A stretch of DNA of 64,000 nucleotides from Pseudarthrobacter sp. BIM B-2242 (GTDB taxonomy: Bacteria > Actinomycetota > Actinomycetes > Actinomycetales > Micrococcaceae), in the NCBI RefSeq assembly GCF_014764445.1, contig NZ_CP061721.1, positions 3,534,001 through 3,598,000 of the forward strand, written 5' to 3'. The notes under the pieces were generated by a model that did not search any database, had not been told where the DNA came from, and was given only the letters and a program-made list of their open reading frames with translations. Every line of letters begins with the position of its first letter. The stretch's first letter is position 1. Positions 26,702 to 35,972 of the stretch are shown in pieces. The translations under genes were made by a program, and so were the position numbers.

Positions 26702-27043
26702 GTGGTCCGCAGCCGGCTGCCTGACCCCGCACCGCACGGGGATCCAGGGCTCCAGCCCGAACGGACCACGCTGGCATGGGGCCGGACCATGCTGGCGCTG
26801 GTGACGGTCAGCGCCATCTTCCTGCGCTGGCTGCCGCACCACGGCCTCCCCATCCTGCTGCTGTTCGCCGTGTCCTCAGCCGCCGCGGCGGCAATCTACT
26901 TCACCCAGCGCCGCCGGTACAGTGCCAGTTCACGCGGCATCGCCAAGGAAAATGTCGACGCCGATACCTCCGCAGTGCTCTGGACCGCCTTCGCCGGGGT
27001 TGCGCTGGGCGGGCTGGGGATCGTTGTGGTCCTCGCGGCCTAG
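26702..27043 (+). CDS. DUF202 membrane protein, second of a pair
   Basis: 113 residues from GTG at 26702. The DUF202 core is HGDPGLQPERTTLAWGRTML, followed by three hydrophobic helices. Two adjacent DUF202 genes (YidH- and YidG-like) are common in actinobacteria and probably form a complex. Its TAG overlaps the TAG of the convergent narK-like gene on the palindrome CTAG (27040-27043). Confidence 0.88.
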   Translation: MVRSRLPDPAPHGDPGLQPERTTLAWGRTMLALVTVSAIFLRWLPHHGLPILLLFAVSSAAAAAIYFTQRRRYSASSRGIAKENVDADTSAVLWTAFAGVALGGLGIVVVLAA

Positions 27044-28266
27044 GCTTCGGCCAGGTGGGGCCGCTTGGAGGGGCCCCGGAGTGCCACGATGGTGAATACC
27101 AATGCCACGACGGCGGTGGCGACGAGAAGGAGCAGGCCGATCGAGTAGCTGCGGGTCGCGGCGTCGTAGGTTGCCCCCATCACAAGCGGCGGGAAGTAGC
27201 CGCCCAGGCCGCCTGCCGCGCTGACCACCCCGCTGATGCTGCCCACTTTGCCCTGCGGCGCGAGGACGCCCACCCAGGCGAATACCCCGCCCGCGCCCAG
27301 GCCGAGGGCCGCGGCCATGCCCAGGAAGGTCAGGCCGGCAGGCACGTCGCCGTCGGGCTGCAGGTTCACCACCCAGGCCAGAATGGCAACGCCTGCCAGC
27401 GACGTGATGACCACCGGCTTGGACCCGAACCGGTCCGCCAGCACGCCGCCCACCGGGCGGGCCAGCACGGCCGCGAGGGCGAACCCTGCCGTGCGGGCGC
27501 CGGCGCCGCTGGGGTCAAAACTGTACACATCCCGGAGGTAGGTGGGCAGGTAGGTGGCGAAGGAGACGAACCCGCCGAATACGACGGCGTAGAGGAAGCA
27601 CATCCTCCACGTCACCGGGGTCTTGGCGGCGTCCAGGAGCTTGGGCAGCACCGGGGAATTGTTCCGCGTCCATCCCGGCGACTCCTTCATCAGGAACCAG
27701 ACCAGGGCCGCCATTACGGCCAGGACGCCGGCGATCAGCAGGTGCGTGGGGAAGTACCCGATTCCCGCCACCAGCCGCGGGTTCAGGAAGGCTGCCAGCG
27801 CCGTCCCGCCCATCCCGGCGCCAAAGACTCCCGTGGCGAAGCCCCGCCGTGACGGCTCGTACCAGCCGCTGACAAAAGGGATTCCGACGGCGAACACGGT
27901 ACCGGCGACTCCCAGCAGCAGGCCGGCGCCCAACACCAGCGCGAACGAATTGAGGAGTCCGCCTACGGCCACCAGGAGGATGGGCGGGATGGCGGCCAGC
28001 AGCACAAAGGAGAACATGGCGCGGCCGCCGTATTTGTCCGTCAGCGCCCCCACGGCGATGCGCCCCAGCGAACCCACAAACACCGGCATCGCCACGAGGA
28101 CACCCGTTGCCGCCGGATTCAGCTGCAGGTTCTGTGTGTAGAACGAGCCCAGGGTGGCCACCGAATTCCAGGCCCAGAAGCCGGCCACGGACGCCGCCGT
28201 GGCCAGCACCAGGTTCAGGGTCCGTCCTTGGGCGCCCGCCAATGGGAGTGGTGCCGTTCCAGCCAC
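27040..28266 (-). CDS. narK: Nitrate/nitrite transporter, NarK-type MFS
   Basis: 408 residues, about 12 membrane helices. NarK/NNP-type glycine-rich motifs are GVAGTVFAVGIPFVSGWYEP (helix 4-5) followed by RRGFATGVFGAGMGGTALAA, and GVFAWVGVLAPQGKVGSISG in the second half. It follows narI by 57 nt on the same strand, so it should exchange nitrate and nitrite for the membrane nitrate reductase. The alternative of a more general NNP-family anion porter cannot be excluded from sequence alone. Confidence 0.87.
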   Translation of the reverse strand: MAGTAPLPLAGAQGRTLNLVLATAASVAGFWAWNSVATLGSFYTQNLQLNPAATGVLVAMPVFVGSLGRIAVGALTDKYGGRAMFSFVLLAAIPPILLVAVGGLLNSFALVLGAGLLLGVAGTVFAVGIPFVSGWYEPSRRGFATGVFGAGMGGTALAAFLNPRLVAGIGYFPTHLLIAGVLAVMAALVWFLMKESPGWTRNNSPVLPKLLDAAKTPVTWRMCFLYAVVFGGFVSFATYLPTYLRDVYSFDPSGAGARTAGFALAAVLARPVGGVLADRFGSKPVVITSLAGVAILAWVVNLQPDGDVPAGLTFLGMAAALGLGAGGVFAWVGVLAPQGKVGSISGVVSAAGGLGGYFPPLVMGATYDAATRSYSIGLLLLVATAVVALVFTIVALRGPSKRPHLAEA

Positions 28267-28323
28267 TGTTACTCCTTAGGATTCGGCGATGAGGATTCAG
28301 CGATGAGGATTCAGCCGGCCATG

Positions 28324-29127
28324 TCAACGGTTGCGGGTATCTCTGTCCTTGGTCCCTACCGGGGACCAGCCTCGCCGGGCCACGGCATCCCGGGAGCGGT
28401 AGACGATGTACGGCCGGAAAAGGTAGTGCAAGGGCGCCGTGAAGGCATGCACCAGCCTGGTGAACGGCCAGATGACGAACAGTGCCATCCCCACCAGCGT
28501 GTGCAGATGGAAGGAGAACGGTGCTGCCGCCATGGCCGCGACATCCGGCTGGAAGATGAACAGGGAACGGAACCAAGGGGCCACCGTTTCCCGGTAGTTG
28601 TGCCCGTGCTCCCCCTCGAAAACGCTGGCCAGGGTGGTCCACAGCCCGAACACGATGGCGGCGGTGAGCACCACGTACATGGCTTTGTCGTTGGTGGTGG
28701 TGGCCATAAAGACAGGCCCCGTGGTGCGGCGCCGGTAGATCAGCAGGATGATCCCGCCGAGCGTCCCGACGCCGGCAATGCCGCCGACGAACAGCGCGTT
28801 GAAGTGGTAGAAATCCTGGCTCATCCCCACGGCCTGGGTCCACGCCATCGGGATGACCAGGCCGAAGAAGTGCCCGGCGATGACGGCCAGCAGGCCGAAG
28901 TGGAACAGCGGTGAGGCAATCCGGAGCAGCTTGGACTCATACAGCTGGGAGGAGCGGGTGGTCCAGCCGAATTGGTCGTACTTGTATCGCCACACCAGGC
29001 CGCCCACCAGGACCACCACCATGATGTAGGGCAGGACGCCCCACAGTGCGGTGTCCAGGGCGGAGATTTCGACGACGGCCCCTGGCTCCGTTTCGAACGG
29101 CGCGGTTTCGAAGGTCAGCATTCTCAA
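28324..29127 (-). CDS. narI: Respiratory nitrate reductase gamma subunit (cytochrome b)
   Basis: 267 residues with five membrane helices. The haem-ligand His positions are visible in PLFHFGLLAVIAGHFFG (two) and in FHLHTLVGMALF and RLVHAFTAP. It takes electrons from menaquinol and passes them to NarH. An unusual N-terminal extension of about 25 residues (FETAPFETEPGAVVEISALD) precedes helix 1. The ATG overlaps the stop of narJ (ATGA at 29124-29127). Confidence 0.93.
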   Translation of the reverse strand: MRMLTFETAPFETEPGAVVEISALDTALWGVLPYIMVVVLVGGLVWRYKYDQFGWTTRSSQLYESKLLRIASPLFHFGLLAVIAGHFFGLVIPMAWTQAVGMSQDFYHFNALFVGGIAGVGTLGGIILLIYRRRTTGPVFMATTTNDKAMYVVLTAAIVFGLWTTLASVFEGEHGHNYRETVAPWFRSLFIFQPDVAAMAAAPFSFHLHTLVGMALFVIWPFTRLVHAFTAPLHYLFRPYIVYRSRDAVARRGWSPVGTKDRDTRNR

Positions 29128-29744
29128 GTCCCCTTTACGGGCAGCAGTCGCGGGTCATACGGGTCCAGCCCTACGGCCTCGGTAGGCGGCCCGTAACCGG
29201 CCATCCGCATCACGGCCTGTTCGTCGGCCGGCGATTTCCCGGGCAGCGTGTCGCAGATGGCCTGCAGGATCCGGGCATGCGGGAGCTCGTCCCGCAGCAG
29301 GCCGAACCTGAGCATCTCGAGGCTGGCACGGTAGCCGATGAGGAGTTCCCGGCCGGCGCTCAGGTCCACCAGCGCCGCATATTCGAGGACCATGGGCAGG
29401 TAGTCAGGCAGCTCGCCCCGCGTGTCCACCAGGATGTCGCTCTGCCGGTAAGCCTTCTTGAAGCTGCCCAGGACTTCACCCCGGCGCCGGGTGTCGCCGT
29501 CCGTCCAGTAGCTCAGGTGCAGCGCGTGGCGCCGGCCCAGGTCGAACTCCCGCACGTAGAAGGCCTGGATCTCCATCGGTCCGGAGGATTCGAGCAGGTC
29601 CAGGACCGCTGCGAAGTCCTGGACCGCGCCGGGAAACTCGGCCAGGGCGGCCCGCATCAGCGGTACCTTGGCTATCAGGTCCTCGTCCGGGTACGACAGG
29701 CACCAGGCTGCGGCCATGTAGACCACCTGGTCGCGCCGGCTCAC
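29124..29744 (-). CDS. narJ: Nitrate reductase molybdenum cofactor assembly chaperone
   Basis: 206 residues, all-helical. The start VVYMAAAWCLSYPDEDLIA and the central YVREFDLGRRHALHLSYWTDGDTRRRG are NarJ/TorD hallmarks. NarJ binds the NarG N-terminus and allows molybdopterin insertion before membrane docking; it is not part of the mature enzyme. It overlaps narH and narI by ATGA at both ends. Confidence 0.93.
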   Translation of the reverse strand: MSRRDQVVYMAAAWCLSYPDEDLIAKVPLMRAALAEFPGAVQDFAAVLDLLESSGPMEIQAFYVREFDLGRRHALHLSYWTDGDTRRRGEVLGSFKKAYRQSDILVDTRGELPDYLPMVLEYAALVDLSAGRELLIGYRASLEMLRFGLLRDELPHARILQAICDTLPGKSPADEQAVMRMAGYGPPTEAVGLDPYDPRLLPVKGT

Positions 29745-31459
29745 AGCCGGTCCTCAGGCGCGCGCTTCTCGGGCGCGGGTTTCTCCGGGACGGGCTTCTC
29801 CGGGATGTGCTTCTCCGGGAACAACCCCGACGGCGCCCCGGTGCCATCCCAGTTCAGCAGGTTTACCCGGCCCCGGAGAGTCGATTCACCGGGTGCGGCA
29901 TCAGAGGTCTGCCGGTCGCGGAGGGCGTTGAACGTCTCCACGGCAACCGGCACCGGCCTGCCGCTGGCCTCGCCGAACGGGGACGAGTCCTGCATGCCCG
30001 GGCCGCCGTCGAAGTCCAGTGAGCAGCCCATCTCCTCAAGATCGTGGGCCTGTTCCACGTGGGCCTTGGGGATGACGTACCGTTCGTCGTACTTCGCGAT
30101 GGCCATCAGCCGGTACATCTCGTACATGGTCTGGCCGTCCATGCCCACGGCCTCTGCGATGGACTCGTCCGGATCGTTGCCGAGGCTGATGCCGCGCATA
30201 AAGGAGCGCATGGCGGCAAGCTTTTTCAGCACCCCGGTGACCCTGTCTGCGTCCCCGGCGGTGAACAGCTCCGCAAGGTATTCCACCGGGATGCGCAGCG
30301 CGTCGATGGCGCCGAACAGATTGCCGTGATCCTCGCCGTCGTGCCCCTGGTCGCGCAGCAGGTCAACCACGGGCGATAGCGGCGGCACGTACCAGACCAT
30401 GGGCATGGTCCGGTATTCCGGGTGCAGCGGCAGGGCAACCTTGTAGACCTTGGCCAGCGCGTACACCGGCGAGCGCCGGGCGGCGTCAATCCAGTCCTCG
30501 GGGATGCCCTGTGCGCGGGCGTTGGCTTGGACGGCGGGGTCGTTCGGGTCGAGCAGGACGTCCATCTGCGCGTCGTAGAGTTCCTGCGGGTCGGTGACAG
30601 CGGCGGCTGCGGTAACCGCGTCGGCGTCGTACAAAAACAGCCCCAGGTACCGCAGCCTGCCCACGCACGTTTCGGAGCAGACCGTGGGCAGCCCCACCTC
30701 CACCCGCGGATAGCAGAAGGTGCACTTCTCGGCCTTGCCGGTCTTGTGGTTGAAGTAGATCTTTTTGTACGGGCAGCCCGTAACGCACTGCCGCCAGCCG
30801 CGGCATTTGTCCTGGTCCACCAGGACAATCCCGTCCTCCACCCGCTTATAGATGGCGCCGGAGGGACAGGACGCCATGCAGGAGGGGTTCAGGCAGTGCT
30901 CGCAGATCCGAGGCAGGTAGAACATAAATGTCTGCTCGTACGCGAACTTGATCTTGTCCTCGGACTCGCGGCGGACCTTCTCCACGATCGGATCCAGGTG
31001 GCCGTGCTCAGTGGAGCCGCCGAGGTCATCGTCCCAGTTCGCGGACCAGGTGATCTTGGTGTCCTCCCCCGTGATGAGGGATTTGGGCCGCGCAACCGGG
31101 AAGTCATCCCCTAGCGGTGCGTCGATGAGGGTCTTGTAGTCGTAGGTCCACGGCTCGTAGTAGTCCTTGAGCTCGGGCTGGACCGGACTGGCGAAGATCC
31201 CGAAGAGTTTCTTCACCCGGCCGCCTGCCTTGAGGACCAGCTTGCCGCGCCTGTTCAGTTCCCAGCCTCCCTGCCACTTCTCCTGGTCCTCGTAGCGCCG
31301 CGGATACCCCTGGCCGGGCCGGGTTTCCACGTTGTTGAACCAGACGTATTCGGTGCCGGCACGGTTGGTCCAGGCCTGTTTGCAGGTCACCGAACAGGTG
31401 TGGCAGCCGATGCATTTGTCCAGGTTCATGACCATGCCCATTTGAGCCATTACACGCAT
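29741..31459 (-). CDS. narH: Respiratory nitrate reductase beta subunit (iron-sulfur)
   Basis: 572 residues from the ATG at 31457-31459, which shares one base with the narG stop. Four Cys groups hold the clusters: CIGCHTCSVTC, CEHCLNPSCMASCPSG, CRGWRQCVTGCPYKK (Trp in place of a Cys, the usual 3Fe-4S site) and CTFCYPRVEVGLPTVCSETC. It carries electrons from NarI haem to NarG. The C-terminus is extended by Pro/Glu/Lys repeats (EKHIPEKPVPEKPAPEK, about 545-568), a low-complexity tail not needed for the fold. Confidence 0.95.
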   Translation of the reverse strand: MRVMAQMGMVMNLDKCIGCHTCSVTCKQAWTNRAGTEYVWFNNVETRPGQGYPRRYEDQEKWQGGWELNRRGKLVLKAGGRVKKLFGIFASPVQPELKDYYEPWTYDYKTLIDAPLGDDFPVARPKSLITGEDTKITWSANWDDDLGGSTEHGHLDPIVEKVRRESEDKIKFAYEQTFMFYLPRICEHCLNPSCMASCPSGAIYKRVEDGIVLVDQDKCRGWRQCVTGCPYKKIYFNHKTGKAEKCTFCYPRVEVGLPTVCSETCVGRLRYLGLFLYDADAVTAAAAVTDPQELYDAQMDVLLDPNDPAVQANARAQGIPEDWIDAARRSPVYALAKVYKVALPLHPEYRTMPMVWYVPPLSPVVDLLRDQGHDGEDHGNLFGAIDALRIPVEYLAELFTAGDADRVTGVLKKLAAMRSFMRGISLGNDPDESIAEAVGMDGQTMYEMYRLMAIAKYDERYVIPKAHVEQAHDLEEMGCSLDFDGGPGMQDSSPFGEASGRPVPVAVETFNALRDRQTSDAAPGESTLRGRVNLLNWDGTGAPSGLFPEKHIPEKPVPEKPAPEKRAPEDRL

Positions 31460-34400
31460 CAGTACTGCACCTCCTGGGAACGACGGCGGACGGTGGCAAC
31501 CATGTCGCGCTGGTTCCCGGTGGGGCCAAGATAGTTGAACGCGTAGGCCAGCTGCGCGTAGCCGCCGATCAGGTGCGAGGGTTTGACCAGCAGCCGGGTG
31601 ACGGAGTTGTGGATGCCGCCCCGCCTGCCCGTCGCCTCGGACTTCGGCACGTCGATGGTGCGTTCCTGCGCGTGGTGGACGTACACCACGCCGGCCGGCA
31701 TCCGGTGGCTGACAATTGCCCGGGCCACCAGGACGCCATTGATATTCAGGCATTCCACCCACTCGTTGTCCCGGACCTTGATGGACTCGGCGTCGGCAGG
31801 GCTCATCCAGACCGTGGGTCCGCCGCGGGACAGCGAGAGCATCAGCAGGTTGTCCTGGTATTCGGAGTGGATGGACCACTTGGAATGCGGCGTCAGGTAC
31901 CGGACCACCACTTCGAGCTGCCCGTTGCTGCCCAGCCTGGGCTCGCCGAAGAGCCGGTGCATGTCCAGCGGCGGGCGGTAGATCGGCAGCGCCTCGCCGA
32001 TGTCGGTCATCCAATCGTGGTCCAGGAAGAAGTGCATCCGGCCGGTCAGGGTGTGGAAGGGCTTGAGCCGTTCGATGTTGATGGTGAAGGGCGCGTAGCG
32101 CCGCCCGCCGGTTTCGGAGCCGGACCATTCCGGCGAGGTGATCACCGGGACCGGGCCGGCCTGGGTCTGGGCGAAGGTGATGAACTTTTCCTCGGAGCCC
32201 TCGGACAGGTCCGCCAGCTTCCGTCCGGTCCGAACTTCCAGGTCCTTGAAGCCCTGCACGGACAGGGCACCGTTGGTGGTCCCGGAGAAGGCCAGAATGG
32301 CCTCGGCGAGCTTCGCATCCGTGTCGATGGCCGGGCGTCCGTCCGCGGCGCCGCCGAGCATCACGCCGTTGGACCGGCTGAGCCGGTCCAGGGCGCCGGC
32401 GAGTTTGTAGGTGACATTCTTGACCGTGAAGCCCAGCTTGTCAGCCAGGGGCCCGACGGCGGCCAGCTTGTCCGCGATGGCCGTATAGTCCCGCTCCACC
32501 ACCGAGAAGACGGGCATGTTCTGCCCCGGCACCGCGGGGATGCCGGTTTCCCGCCAGTCCCGGACGATCCCGCCGGGCTGCGCCAGCTGGCCGGGGGTGT
32601 CGTGCTGCAGCGGCACGCTGACCAGGTCCCGCCTGACGCCCAGATGGGTTGCTGCCAGCCGCGAGAATTCCCGCGCGAGCAGGTGGAACGTGTCGAAGTC
32701 CGTTTTGGTTTCCCACGGCGGGTCAATCGCCGGGCTGAAGGCGTGGACAAACGGGTGCATGTCGGTGGAGGAAAGATCGTGCTTCTCGTACCAGGTGGCG
32801 GCCGGGAACACGACGTCGGACAGCAGCGTGGTGGAGGTCATCCGGAAGTCTGCGGAGACCAGCAGGTCCAGCTTTCCTTCCGGTGCCTGCTCATGCCATC
32901 TCACGTCCCGGGGCTTGAGCCCCTCGGCGTGGTCCTCGCCCAGGACGTTGTTGTGGGTGCCCAGCAGGTTCCGCAGGAAGTATTCGTTGCCCTTCGCTGA
33001 GGAACCGAACAGGTTGGAGCGCCACAGCACCAGGGTCCGCGGCCAGTTCTCCGGGGCATCCACGTCCTCGATGGCCGGGTTCAGGGTGCGGTTCTTCAGG
33101 GCCTCCGCGACGTAGCTGGGGGTGTCCTTCGCGGAACCGGCGGCGACGGCGGCCTCCGCCTCGTCCGCGAGGTCCAGCGGGTTGCGGTCGAACTGCGGAT
33201 AGAAGGGCATCCATCCCAGCCGCGCGGACTGGGCCAGCGCGTCCGCAGTGTGCATGCCGTCCAGGGCTCCGGTGGACAGCGGGGACTTCAGCGCGTCCGC
33301 GGAGTAGCCGTCCTGCCGCCACTGGTCCGTGTGCATGTACCAATAGCCCGTGCCGATCATGGTCCGCGGCGGCCGCGACCAGTCCAGGCCGTTGGCCAGC
33401 GATAGCCAGCCGGTGACCGGCCGGGTCTTCTCCTGCCCCACATAGTGCGCCCAGCCGCCGCCGTTGCGGCCCATGCAGCCGGTCAGCATCACCAGGGCCA
33501 GCACGGCCCGGTACGTGGTGTCGCCGTGGAACCACTGGCAGATCCCGGCGCCCATGATGATCATGGACCGGCCTTTGGACTGCTCGGCATTCCGGGCAAA
33601 TTCGCGGGCCACGCGAATGCAGGCCTGTGCCGGAACGCTGGTGATCTCCTCCTGCCAGGCCGGGGTGTAGGGGGTGGCGGCGTCGTCATAGCCCGCTGCC
33701 CACTCGCCCGGAAGCCCGGCCCGGCCCACGCCATACTGGGCCAGCATCAGGTCGTACACGGTGGTGACCAGGTGGCCCTCCATCTCAAGGACGGGCACGC
33801 CACGGCGCAGGACGCTGCCCGCTCCCCCGGCGTCCTCGAAGCACGGCAGCAGGATCTCGGCGCTTTCGCCGGAGACCTCCCGCAGCGACAGCGCCGGGTC
33901 CATCCCCTCGAGGTCCAGGTTCCACTTGCCCTCGCCGCTTGCCGAATAGCGGAACCCCAGGGAGCCGTTGGGCACCGCCGGACGTCCCGCCTTTTTGTCG
34001 AACAGGACGGTGCGGAACGCCGCGTCCTCAGCCCCGGACTCCCCCGGGAGATCCGCCGCGGTGAGGAATTTCGACGGCGTCAGGGCGCCGTCGTCGTTCC
34101 TCACCAGCCGGACCAGGAACGGGAGGTCCGTGTACTGCTTCACGTAGTCAGCGAAGAAGGGGACCTGCCGGTCCACGAAGAATTCCTTGAGCATGACGTG
34201 GCCCATGGCCATGGCGAGCGCGGCATCGGTGCCGGCCTGGGCGGGGAGCCATTCGTCGGCGAACTTGGTGTTGTCCGCGTAGTCCGGGCTGACCGTGACC
34301 ACCTTGGTGCCCCGGTACCGCACCTCGGCCATCCAGTGCGCGTCCGGGGTCCGGGTCACCGGGACGTTGGAGCCCCACATCATGAGGTAGCGCGCGTCCC

Positions 34401-35178
34401 ACCAGTCCCCGGATTCGGGGACGTCGGTCTGGTCGCCAAAAACCTGCGGGCTGGCAACGGGGAGGTCCGCGTACCAGTCGTAGAAGGACGTCATCACCCC
34501 GCCGATGAGCTGGATGAAGCGGGTTCCCACGGCGTGCGAGACCATGGACATCGCCGGGATCGGCGAGAAGCCCGCGCACCGGTCCGGCCCGTAGGTCCTG
34601 ATCGTGTTCACGTGCGCCGCGGCCGCGATCTCAATGGCTTCCTGCCACGAGACCCGCACCAGTCCGCCCTTGCCGCGGGCCTGCTGGTAGCGGCGGCGGC
34701 GTTCCGGGTCAGCCGCGATCTCCGCAAAGGCCAGCACCGGGTCGCCGAGGCGGGCTTTGGCTTCCCGGTACATCTCAACCAGGACGCCGCGGGCATAGGG
34801 GAAGCGGACCCGCGTGGGTGAGTAGGTGTACCACGAAAAGGCTGCCCCTCTAGGGCAGCCTCGTGGTTCGTATTCAGGACTGTCCGGGCCTACCGAGGGG
34901 TAGTCGGTCTGTTGGGATTCCCAGGTGATGATGCCGTCCTTGACGTACACCTTCCAGGAGCAGGAACCGGTGCAGTTCACCCCGTGCGTGGACCGGACCA
35001 CCTTGTCGTGGCTCCAGCGGTCCCGGTAGAAGATGTCGCCTTTGCGGCCGCCCTCCCGGAACACCGCCCTGCCGTCCTCTGTCTGGTCCCATTTCGTGAA
35101 GAAACGGCCCAGCTTCAACATTGCATCTGATGCGGGTCCATCCAACCCCGCATGGGGTCCGGCAGCCATGGGCAACAC
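31459..35178 (-). CDS. narG: Respiratory nitrate reductase alpha subunit (molybdopterin)
   Basis: 1239 residues from GTG 35176-35178 (GAGG upstream; ATG at 35169 is an alternative). The FS0 site is HGVNCTGSCSW with the distal Cys in CPRGAAFSW. The Mo-ligand Asp region is YADLPVASPQVFGDQTDVPE. Other NarG landmarks are SNVPVTRTPDAHW, GAGICQWFHGDTTYRA and WRSNLFGSSAKGNEYF. There is no functional Tat signal, as expected for the cytoplasm-facing NarG. It is first of a tightly overlapping narGHJI-narK operon for anaerobic nitrate respiration. No nitrite reductase or narXL-type regulator is nearby. Confidence 0.96.
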   Translation of the reverse strand: MLPMAAGPHAGLDGPASDAMLKLGRFFTKWDQTEDGRAVFREGGRKGDIFYRDRWSHDKVVRSTHGVNCTGSCSWKVYVKDGIITWESQQTDYPSVGPDSPEYEPRGCPRGAAFSWYTYSPTRVRFPYARGVLVEMYREAKARLGDPVLAFAEIAADPERRRRYQQARGKGGLVRVSWQEAIEIAAAAHVNTIRTYGPDRCAGFSPIPAMSMVSHAVGTRFIQLIGGVMTSFYDWYADLPVASPQVFGDQTDVPESGDWWDARYLMMWGSNVPVTRTPDAHWMAEVRYRGTKVVTVSPDYADNTKFADEWLPAQAGTDAALAMAMGHVMLKEFFVDRQVPFFADYVKQYTDLPFLVRLVRNDDGALTPSKFLTAADLPGESGAEDAAFRTVLFDKKAGRPAVPNGSLGFRYSASGEGKWNLDLEGMDPALSLREVSGESAEILLPCFEDAGGAGSVLRRGVPVLEMEGHLVTTVYDLMLAQYGVGRAGLPGEWAAGYDDAATPYTPAWQEEITSVPAQACIRVAREFARNAEQSKGRSMIIMGAGICQWFHGDTTYRAVLALVMLTGCMGRNGGGWAHYVGQEKTRPVTGWLSLANGLDWSRPPRTMIGTGYWYMHTDQWRQDGYSADALKSPLSTGALDGMHTADALAQSARLGWMPFYPQFDRNPLDLADEAEAAVAAGSAKDTPSYVAEALKNRTLNPAIEDVDAPENWPRTLVLWRSNLFGSSAKGNEYFLRNLLGTHNNVLGEDHAEGLKPRDVRWHEQAPEGKLDLLVSADFRMTSTTLLSDVVFPAATWYEKHDLSSTDMHPFVHAFSPAIDPPWETKTDFDTFHLLAREFSRLAATHLGVRRDLVSVPLQHDTPGQLAQPGGIVRDWRETGIPAVPGQNMPVFSVVERDYTAIADKLAAVGPLADKLGFTVKNVTYKLAGALDRLSRSNGVMLGGAADGRPAIDTDAKLAEAILAFSGTTNGALSVQGFKDLEVRTGRKLADLSEGSEEKFITFAQTQAGPVPVITSPEWSGSETGGRRYAPFTINIERLKPFHTLTGRMHFFLDHDWMTDIGEALPIYRPPLDMHRLFGEPRLGSNGQLEVVVRYLTPHSKWSIHSEYQDNLLMLSLSRGGPTVWMSPADAESIKVRDNEWVECLNINGVLVARAIVSHRMPAGVVYVHHAQERTIDVPKSEATGRRGGIHNSVTRLLVKPSHLIGGYAQLAYAFNYLGPTGNQRDMVATVRRRSQEVQY

Positions 35179-35281
35179 GCTATGCCTCGGCGGGCCGCAA
35201 CTCCAGATCGAAGGGCCCTACCTGAAAGCGACGGCGTAGGGTAGGCACCGGGTCAAGGGCAACCCTTTTCCCCGGGAGCCT

Positions 35282-35680
35282 TTAGAACATCGGGAGCAGA
35301 AAACCAGCGATCAGGGCTGCTGCCCCGATGCCGGTCAGAACGCGGCCAAGTACGACGGCGGTCCTCGCCACCTCTTCCGGCGCTGCGGTCTGCCACTGGG
35401 TGGGGCGCTTGGGGTGGTAGTAGATCGGCAAGGTGTCCCCGACGGCCAGGTCTTTGATGTCGTGGGGCGACATCGGCGCGTGATGAACCTGGAACTTGCG
35501 GTCAAACCAGCGAAAACCTGTTCCGCTCTCGTCAGCGTAGACCACAGCTTCAGCTTCTGACCACGGATGCACAAAGCGCCGCAGGATGCCCGAATAGAAC
35601 AGCAGGCCGAGCCCGGCGGGCAGGCACAGCCAAGTCAGTATCTCCAGAATGGGACCTGCCATTTCAAGCACAGTGGGCAT
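35282..35680 (-). CDS. DUF3592-like small membrane protein
   Basis: 132 residues with one helix near the N-terminus (about 12-32) and one at the C-terminus (about 108-130). The central soluble part has AEAVVYADES, VHHAPMSPHDIKDLAVGDTL and IYYHPKRPTQW, the DUF3592 pattern in which YxPxxP precedes the last helix. Function is unknown. It ends 104 nt before the narG start on the same strand and could be a separate unit; no link to nitrate is shown. Confidence 0.72.
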   Translation of the reverse strand: MPTVLEMAGPILEILTWLCLPAGLGLLFYSGILRRFVHPWSEAEAVVYADESGTGFRWFDRKFQVHHAPMSPHDIKDLAVGDTLPIYYHPKRPTQWQTAAPEEVARTAVVLGRVLTGIGAAALIAGFLLPMF

Positions 35681-35819
35681 AAGTTGATGCTACCGGTGGT
35701 GCTTGGCTGCCGATAATTACGGCCGCTCAGCCCGGTAGTGAGCGGCCGTTCATCCAGAGGAAATCACGGGCCGCTGGCCTCCGCTCCGGACCCTCTTTTC
35801 ACCGCGCGAAAGCAACTAT

Positions 35820-35888
35820 GTAACGTGCAGGAAACATGACCGCCATGCGGTATTCACACAGCGCCAAATTGCGTAACATCCCCGCAAC
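35820..35888 (+). promoter_or_regulatory. Two GlnR-like boxes upstream of the ammonium transporter gene
   Basis: 35820-35835 reads GTAAC-6nt-GAAAC and 35873-35888 reads GTAAC-6nt-GCAAC, both fitting the known actinobacterial GlnR half-site pair (GTnAC-n6-GAAAC or close variants). They are 53 bp apart, about five helical turns, and lie 85-153 bp before the transporter start. GlnR activates amt genes under nitrogen limitation in related bacteria. A possible -35 (TTGACC, 35926-35931) follows but no convincing -10 was found. Confidence 0.65.
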
Positions 35889-35972
35889 GCAGCGCGGCAT
35901 GGACGGAAACAAGAGGCCACAACTATTGACCAGGGGGATTGCGCGGGCCAGATGTCCGGGTGATCAGGATCA

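Noticed and set aside
27040..35178. Full denitrification pathway
   Set aside because: Only the nitrate reductase subunits, their chaperone and a transporter are present; no nirK, nirS, norB or nosZ.
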